Shown here one piece after another: positions 59,198 to 64,000 of a stretch of DNA of 64,000 nucleotides. Position 1 is the stretch's first letter, and the number at the start of each line of letters is the position of its first letter. The stretch lies in assembly GCA_965263335.1 (NCBI GenBank), contig CBDHHE010000001.1:2232001-2296000 (forward strand). The letters run 5' to 3'. Position numbers and translations under genes: made by a program. The stretch is from Thermohalobaculum sp965263335. GTDB taxonomy: Bacteria; Pseudomonadota; Alphaproteobacteria; Rhodobacterales; Rhodobacteraceae. The notes below the pieces were generated by a model. The model saw only the letters and a list, made by a program, of their open reading frames with translations, was not told the origin of the DNA and searched no databases.

Positions 59198-60703
59198 ATG
59201 TTTGATCCATCTCGACCCAACCTGTTTGTAGCGCCAAGTTTCCGATCGATGTCCGGCCCCGCGCGACCAGTCATTAACCCGGCGACGCTGCGCACTGTAG
59301 GCAAGATTGCAGACACAACAACCGCCGAACTCGCACAAGTGCTACACGACCTGAACGCTGCCTACCTCTCGTGGGCACGCCGCGATGCAAGGACACGCAG
59401 CGTGGTATTGCACCGGATCGCGAATACGATTGAAACCACGGATCTGACCCGATGTGCCGTGCTCATGAGCCAGGAGATGGGCAAACCCTATCCGGAGGCA
59501 ATCGGCGAACTGGCGAACTGCGCCTCGGTCTTCCGCTACTATGCCGAGATGGCCCGCGACGAAGCCGGTAAGGTTGGCGGAACGACGCAGGAAGGCTCGT
59601 TCCAATATGCCAGGTACGAGCCGCTGGGCGTCTCGGCGCACATCATGCCCTTCAACTTCCCGGTGCTGTTGATGTGCTGGACAGTGGCGGCGTCGCTCGC
59701 GGCCGGAAACGCTTGTGTGGTAAAACCGGCCGAGGCGACCACGCTTTCCACACTCGAATTCATGCAGTGCTTCAGCGAGCTTCCGCCGAACCTCGTCGCT
59801 TGTGTGCCCGGCGGAGCAGCCGTCGGTGAAGCGCTGATTGCTAGCGACCAGACCCACGCAGTGGCGTTCACAGGCTCGGTCGCCGCAGGCCGGAAAGTCG
59901 CGGCTTCCGCCGCTGAGCGCTTGAAGCCCGCGATCATCGAGTGCGGCGGCAGCGATCCGATGATCGTCTCGCAATCCGCACCCGTGGACGTGGCCGCAGC
60001 CGGTGCTGTCACCGCTGCTTTTCACCTCTCGGGCCAGGTCTGCACGTCGGCGGAGCGTCTTTTCGTCGTCGACGCCGTTCACGATGCGTTTGTCGATGCC
60101 TTCGCAGAGCAGACCCGTCGCCTGCGCATCGGCAATGGCCTTGAGAAGTCAGAGATCGGTCCTCTCGTGAGCGAGGCAGCACGAGCCAAAGTGATCCGCC
60201 TCGTCGAAGACGCTGTATCGAAAGGGGCCGAGATCGTAACCGGCGGCTGCATACCCGACGAGATGGACACCGGTTGGTTCTATGCCCCAACAATTCTCAC
60301 CGGGTGCACCTCTCACATGATGCTGATGCACGAGGAGTGTTTCGGCCCCGTCGCAGCCGTCGAGCGCGTGCCAGACTTCGATACAGCGCTCGCCCGAGCC
60401 AACGCTTCGCCCTTCGGGCTGGGCGCCTCGGTTTTCACCACACGTCTCGACGAAGCCATGCAGGCTGCCGAAAAATTGCAGACCGGTATGGTCTGGGTGA
60501 ACAATCCGCTGATCGACAACGACGCTCTGCCCTTCGGCGGCTGGAAGATGTCTGGATTGGGCCGTGAGCTGGGCCGCCAGGGTCTGGACGCATTTCGGCG
60601 CTCGAAGATGGTCGTCATAGACCACAAACCCGTGGTGCAGGACTGGTGGTATCCCTACCCGGACGATTGGTTCTACGGCTCGGCTGGCCGCAAGCGCGAA
60701 TAA
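59198..60703 (+). CDS. NAD(P)-dependent aldehyde dehydrogenase, succinate-semialdehyde type
   Basis: This 501-residue enzyme has MPFNFPVLLMCW, NACVVKPAEATTLST, the cofactor loop FTGSVAAGRK, the general base in IIECGGSDPMIV and the catalytic cysteine in GQVCTSAERLF. It oxidises an aldehyde to an acid. Next to a polyamine-type importer and its regulator, an aminoaldehyde or semialdehyde substrate is likely. Confidence 0.9.
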   Translation: MFDPSRPNLFVAPSFRSMSGPARPVINPATLRTVGKIADTTTAELAQVLHDLNAAYLSWARRDARTRSVVLHRIANTIETTDLTRCAVLMSQEMGKPYPEAIGELANCASVFRYYAEMARDEAGKVGGTTQEGSFQYARYEPLGVSAHIMPFNFPVLLMCWTVAASLAAGNACVVKPAEATTLSTLEFMQCFSELPPNLVACVPGGAAVGEALIASDQTHAVAFTGSVAAGRKVAASAAERLKPAIIECGGSDPMIVSQSAPVDVAAAGAVTAAFHLSGQVCTSAERLFVVDAVHDAFVDAFAEQTRRLRIGNGLEKSEIGPLVSEAARAKVIRLVEDAVSKGAEIVTGGCIPDEMDTGWFYAPTILTGCTSHMMLMHEECFGPVAAVERVPDFDTALARANASPFGLGASVFTTRLDEAMQAAEKLQTGMVWVNNPLIDNDALPFGGWKMSGLGRELGRQGLDAFRRSKMVVIDHKPVVQDWWYPYPDDWFYGSAGRKRE

Positions 60704-61310
60704 AGCGCGGACATGCAGAGGGTTCGCTGCCTCAGAATTCTGCACGTTTTGAGGGCACTTTAGGTGCCCAAGTTGCGTTTTAAGATAAGCTGAGTCATGG
60801 TTAACGCTGTGTATCGGCGGCCCGAGCTTGATGTTTTCGAAATGCGTGAAGGCATTTTCCGGGCCCGAAGACTGGAGAGCACGTCAGAGCGTCGAATGGC
60901 AAAGACGTGGACGATGTTGCAGACATCGGAGGGTATCGGATCACCTGTAGCGACGAGTTCGCTTGTGTGCATTCCCATGAGATCGAGAGGATGTACGTCC
61001 AGCTGGTCGTGACTGCTTCGGGTGGGTCACTCCAAAGCCGATCGCAGCGCCGCAAGACGTTCGAGGCAAGACAGAGCTGGTATCAGAAGCTTTCGGCCAC
61101 TCGCAGTGATCATACCAGGAATGACGAGTGCCGATCTGCCAGATACCGGCTTGACAATCGAGGTGGTCCGGCGTCGCTGAGCGCCCCTTCGACGGTCGCT
61201 CTTCTACCTCCACACCAACACGTTGATCGACCGTGCCGCGTAGCTGCAGCGCGTGCCGATCATGAAGGATGCTTGCGGGCCTATCACGATCAACCAACAG
61301 GGAGACGAGT
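60704..61310. other. 607-bp stretch without recognisable gene
   Basis: A hairpin GGGCAC-TTTAG-GTGCCC (60753-60769) after the aldehyde dehydrogenase may end that transcript. The rest has overlapping open frames on both strands (for example 60907-61314 plus and 60941-61375 minus) but no ribosome site, domain or codon pattern I can support. It should contain the promoter of the solute-binding protein. Confidence 0.45.
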
Positions 61311-62897
61311 GTGAACAACGACAAACTCATCCGGCGAATTCTGAGAGACCCACGCGCAACACGACGTGAATTCATGGTGGGTGCAACTGCGCTTGGGCTG
61401 AGTGCAAGCGCGGCATCCGGTCTGTGGTCAAGGGCACAGGCATCAACGCCGAAAAAGGGCGGTCACGCCAAATTTGGCTTGCTGGGCGGCAACACGTCAG
61501 ACAGCATGGATGGCGCAACTTACATCGATACGGTGATGATCTGCGTTGCCCGCGCGTGCCGTGACAGCCTTGTCGAAGTCGGCCAGGACAACTCAGCGCA
61601 GCCTGGGCTCGCCGAGAGCTGGGAGGCCTCCGAAGACGCGAAGACCTGGCGCTTCAAATTGCGCGCCGGCGTCGAGTTCTCAAACGGCAAGAGCCTCACC
61701 ACAGAAGACGTGATCAACTCTGTGAACACTCACCGCGGTGAGGATTCCCAATCCGGCGCCAAAGGCGTCTTCTCGGGCATCGCTGACATCAAGGCCGACG
61801 GAGACGTGGTCGAGTTCAAGCTCAACGAAGGCAATGCCGACTTCCCGTTTCTGCTCACCGACTATCACATGAACGTCGCGCCGACCGTGGACGGGAAGGC
61901 AGACGTCCTGTCGATGCATGGAACCGGGCTTTATCAGATCGAAAACTTCGATCCCGGCATCCGCATCTCGATGAAGCGCGCACCGAATGCCTGGCAGCAG
62001 GACAAGTTCGGGTTCTTCGACTCGGCCGAGGTCATCGTCATCTCCGACGGCACTGCACGCCAGAACGCGATCCTCACCCAGTCGGTGGATGCGATCAACC
62101 GGCCCGATCTCCGCGCCATGGAGGTGGTCAAACGTGCACCGCATCTGGCGATTCAGGACGTGCCGTCCAACCTGATGTTTACTGCACCAATGCGGGTCGA
62201 CACTGAGTTCTTCAATGACAACAATGTCCGCATGGCGATCAAACACGGCATCAACCGCCAGGAGCTTCTCGACAAAGTGTTGTTCGGATACGGATCGCTC
62301 GGCAACGACAATCCGATCGGGCCCGGCTTCAAGTACCACGCACCTGACATTGTCCAGAACACCTATGACCCGGACAAGGCAAAGTTCTATATGAAGCAGG
62401 CCGGGCTCGACAGCCACACGGTGCCTTTGCACACATCCGATACGGCATTTGTCGGTGCAAATGATGCGGCGCAGCTGATCGCATCGTCGCTCGCCGGTGT
62501 GGGCATCAACGTCAATGTCATCCGCGAGCCGCAAGACGGCTATTGGTCGAACGTCTGGAACGCCAAGCCATGGTGCAACTGCTACTGGGGTTCCCGACCT
62601 GTCGAGGACATGATCCTGTCGATCCAGTACCTCTCCGATGCGCCCTGGAATGACACGGTCTCCAAGGACCCGCGCGTGGATGAATTGATCACCTCAGCGC
62701 GGGCGGAGCTCGACGAGACGAAGCGCGCAGGACAGTACCGCGAAGTGCAGGAGCTCGTGAGCCAAAACTTCGGGAACGTCGTCTGGGCCTTCGGGTCCGA
62801 CGTGGCGGTCGTCAACAAGAAGATTTCCTACGGCCAGATCGGTGGCGGCTGGGAGATGGACGGCGGACATTGCATCAAGCGCTGGTGGATGACCTGA
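61311..62897 (+). CDS. family 5 extracellular solute-binding protein (peptide/nickel/opine type)
   Basis: This 528-residue protein has a Tat signal (TRREFMVGATALGLSASAA). SBP_bac_5 segments are LAESWEASEDAKTWRFKLRAGVEF (split around 105-128), FSNGKSLTTEDVINSV, and MAIKHGINRQELLDKVLFGYG. It delivers peptides or similar solutes to an ABC permease that is not in this window. It starts at a GTG (61311) with GGGAG 6 bases upstream; the frame opening at 61269 has no site. Confidence 0.88.
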   Translation: MNNDKLIRRILRDPRATRREFMVGATALGLSASAASGLWSRAQASTPKKGGHAKFGLLGGNTSDSMDGATYIDTVMICVARACRDSLVEVGQDNSAQPGLAESWEASEDAKTWRFKLRAGVEFSNGKSLTTEDVINSVNTHRGEDSQSGAKGVFSGIADIKADGDVVEFKLNEGNADFPFLLTDYHMNVAPTVDGKADVLSMHGTGLYQIENFDPGIRISMKRAPNAWQQDKFGFFDSAEVIVISDGTARQNAILTQSVDAINRPDLRAMEVVKRAPHLAIQDVPSNLMFTAPMRVDTEFFNDNNVRMAIKHGINRQELLDKVLFGYGSLGNDNPIGPGFKYHAPDIVQNTYDPDKAKFYMKQAGLDSHTVPLHTSDTAFVGANDAAQLIASSLAGVGINVNVIREPQDGYWSNVWNAKPWCNCYWGSRPVEDMILSIQYLSDAPWNDTVSKDPRVDELITSARAELDETKRAGQYREVQELVSQNFGNVVWAFGSDVAVVNKKISYGQIGGGWEMDGGHCIKRWWMT

Positions 62898-62941
62898 GGA
62901 CTGAGAGACGCGACACAAAGTGTACATCGCGCGAAAAGATC

Positions 62942-62967
62942 AAAGGCGGACCCGAGGGTCCGCCTTT
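62942..62967 (+). terminator. strong Rho-independent-type terminator
   Basis: AAAGGCGGACCC and GGGTCCGCCTTT form a perfect 12-base inverted repeat 44 bp after the solute-binding protein stop. The T-rich end follows the stem directly. The opposite strand also starts with a T run, so it may serve the convergent hydrolase too. No transport genes follow, so the binding protein may be a single-gene unit. Confidence 0.85.
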
Positions 62968-63017
62968 CTGCATACTGAAGGCGAGCAGCTGATAACTGCC
63001 GCAGTCTGTTCGTGGTC

Positions 63018-63995
63018 CTAGTCCTTGAGGCGGCTGCGCAACACGATGATCCGGTCGGCGATCGCCCGACCATACTCTTCTAGCGCAAAGTGGCCGGTGT
63101 CGAGGATGTGGAACTCGACATCTTTCAGATCACGCTTGTAGGGGTGCGCGCCTTCTTCCGGGAAGATCGGATCGTTCTTACCCCACATCAAAAGCGTCGG
63201 CGGCTGGTGTTCGCGGAACAGTTTCTGCCACTCCGGGTATCGTCCTGGGTTGGTGCCATAGTCCAGAAACAACGCAAGCTGGATTTCCTGATTGCCCGGC
63301 CGATCCAACAGGTACTGTACGTGCCAATAGTTGTCCGCACTCACCCGCTCGGGGAATTGCATCCCAGTCTGGAACTGCCATTTCGTGCCATCAATCGTCA
63401 GAAATGGCCGCAGCTTGTCACCATTCTCTTTCGACGGATCCGCCCAGTAGGCCCGGATTGGGTCCCAGAACTCGAGCAACCCTTCTTCGTAGGCGTTGCC
63501 GTTCTGGATGACGAAGGCACTGACGCGTTCGGGATCGGCCTCGAACATCCGAAAGCCCACAGGTGCGCCATAGTCCATGAGATAGACAGCGTAGGTATCG
63601 ACACCTTTCCGATCGAGCAACTCCGTCATCATGGCTGCGATGTTGTCGAAGGTGTAGTCAAACTCGCTCACCAACGGCATGTCGGAAGCACCAAAGCCGG
63701 GGTAGTCCGGCGCGATCACGTGCCACTCCTGGGCAATCATCGGGATCAGGTCTCGGAACATGTGGCTAGACGTGGGGAAGCCATGCAGCAGGACGATCGT
63801 GGGATTGGACGGATCTCCTGCCTCCCGGTATGCAACGTTGACCTCTTGGATGATCTCCGAGCGGTACTTCACCAAGCTGACATCTTGCTCGACGGCAACG
63901 TCTTCAGCCAGAACAGATGCACTGCCGAGAGGCGTGAGCGCCATGGCCATTGCCACAATGGACGCGCGGGCGAGTTTGGGAAATGTAAGTCTCAT
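63018..63995 (-). CDS. exported alpha/beta hydrolase, haloalkane dehalogenase/epoxide hydrolase-like
   Basis: This 325-residue protein has a Sec signal (LARASIVAMAMALTPLGSASVLA). The fold shows LLHGFPTSSHMF (oxyanion loop), APDYPGFGASDMP, and a nucleophile elbow YLMDYGAPVGF with Asp as nucleophile, as in dehalogenases and epoxide hydrolases. The acid is in LMWGKNDPIFPEE and the base in ILDTGHFALEEYG. The substrate is unknown. Confidence 0.87.
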   Translation of the reverse strand: MRLTFPKLARASIVAMAMALTPLGSASVLAEDVAVEQDVSLVKYRSEIIQEVNVAYREAGDPSNPTIVLLHGFPTSSHMFRDLIPMIAQEWHVIAPDYPGFGASDMPLVSEFDYTFDNIAAMMTELLDRKGVDTYAVYLMDYGAPVGFRMFEADPERVSAFVIQNGNAYEEGLLEFWDPIRAYWADPSKENGDKLRPFLTIDGTKWQFQTGMQFPERVSADNYWHVQYLLDRPGNQEIQLALFLDYGTNPGRYPEWQKLFREHQPPTLLMWGKNDPIFPEEGAHPYKRDLKDVEFHILDTGHFALEEYGRAIADRIIVLRSRLKD

Positions 63996-64000
63996 GGTTT

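Noticed and set aside
60907..61375. Overlapping open frames on both strands in the gap before the solute-binding protein gene
   Set aside because: Neither shows a domain, signal or ribosome site; considered a transposase remnant but no motif supports it.
1..64000. Prophage, insertion sequence, integron or plasmid origin
   Set aside because: No integrase, transposase, phage structural or replication gene and no terminal inverted repeats were recognised in either strand.

Overview
The window looks like chromosomal DNA of an alphaproteobacterium, most likely a member of the Rhodobacterales (Roseobacter-like). This is inferred from the GC-rich codon use, the glnB-glnA pair next to a bifunctional NAD(P)HX repair gene, and the density of TRAP, branched-chain-type and polyamine-type ABC transporters with FCD-type GntR regulators. 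No taxonomic marker was compared, so the placement is an inference. No integrase, transposase, phage gene or CRISPR array was recognised.

Region 1 (1-23 kb) is mostly housekeeping. It starts with a truncated molybdoenzyme FAD subunit. A zinc uptake locus follows (zur-znuC-znuB, divergent from znuA), then three sugar-related genes (glycosyltransferase 2, nucleotide-sugar epimerase, CmcI-type enzyme), an ABC-F ATPase, an aminotransferase, glnA, glnB with a candidate sigma-54 promoter, and the NAD(P)HX epimerase/dehydratase. tRNA-Leu(UAG), trigger factor and a CAU-anticodon tRNA come next. A helix-hairpin-helix membrane protein and a long OmpA-type protein with seven near-identical 189-bp repeats follow. 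The region ends with a gntR-agmatine deiminase-hydrolase operon divergent from a 2-keto-4-pentenoate hydratase gene.

Region 2 (23-33 kb) holds a Baeyer-Villiger-type monooxygenase, a large secreted M28 peptidase with beta-propeller and PDZ domains, a c-type cytochrome paired with a Tat-exported amidohydrolase, a membrane di-iron hydroxylase with a DUF6166 protein, two small membrane proteins (one of only 58 residues) and a GntR regulator.

Region 3 (33-47 kb) is the most interesting part and looks like a complete nitrile/amide utilisation system. On the plus strand are an amidase and a cobalt-type nitrile hydratase whose beta subunit is split into two overlapping genes, followed by an activator-like protein. 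Converging on it from the minus strand is an eight-gene operon: flotillin, periplasmic amide/urea-type binding protein, two permeases, one ATPase, a second ATPase fused in frame to a second amidase, an acyl-CoA synthetase and a small ABM-domain protein. The inferred route is nitrile to amide (hydratase), amide to acid (amidases) and acid to acyl-CoA (ligase), with amide import coupled to hydrolysis by the fusion protein. Both operons carry a TTTTTGTGCAC motif upstream, which may be the operator of the GntR protein encoded beside them.

Region 4 (47-64 kb) is a series of uptake modules. A TRAP transporter is joined to an N-acyl-D-amino-acid deacylase. A polyamine-type ABC operon unusually carries a GT1-type glycosyltransferase and two tandem cupins. 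It is followed by a GntR-family regulator with two winged-helix segments and by a divergent aldehyde dehydrogenase. A family-5 solute-binding protein with a strong terminator and an exported alpha/beta hydrolase complete the window.
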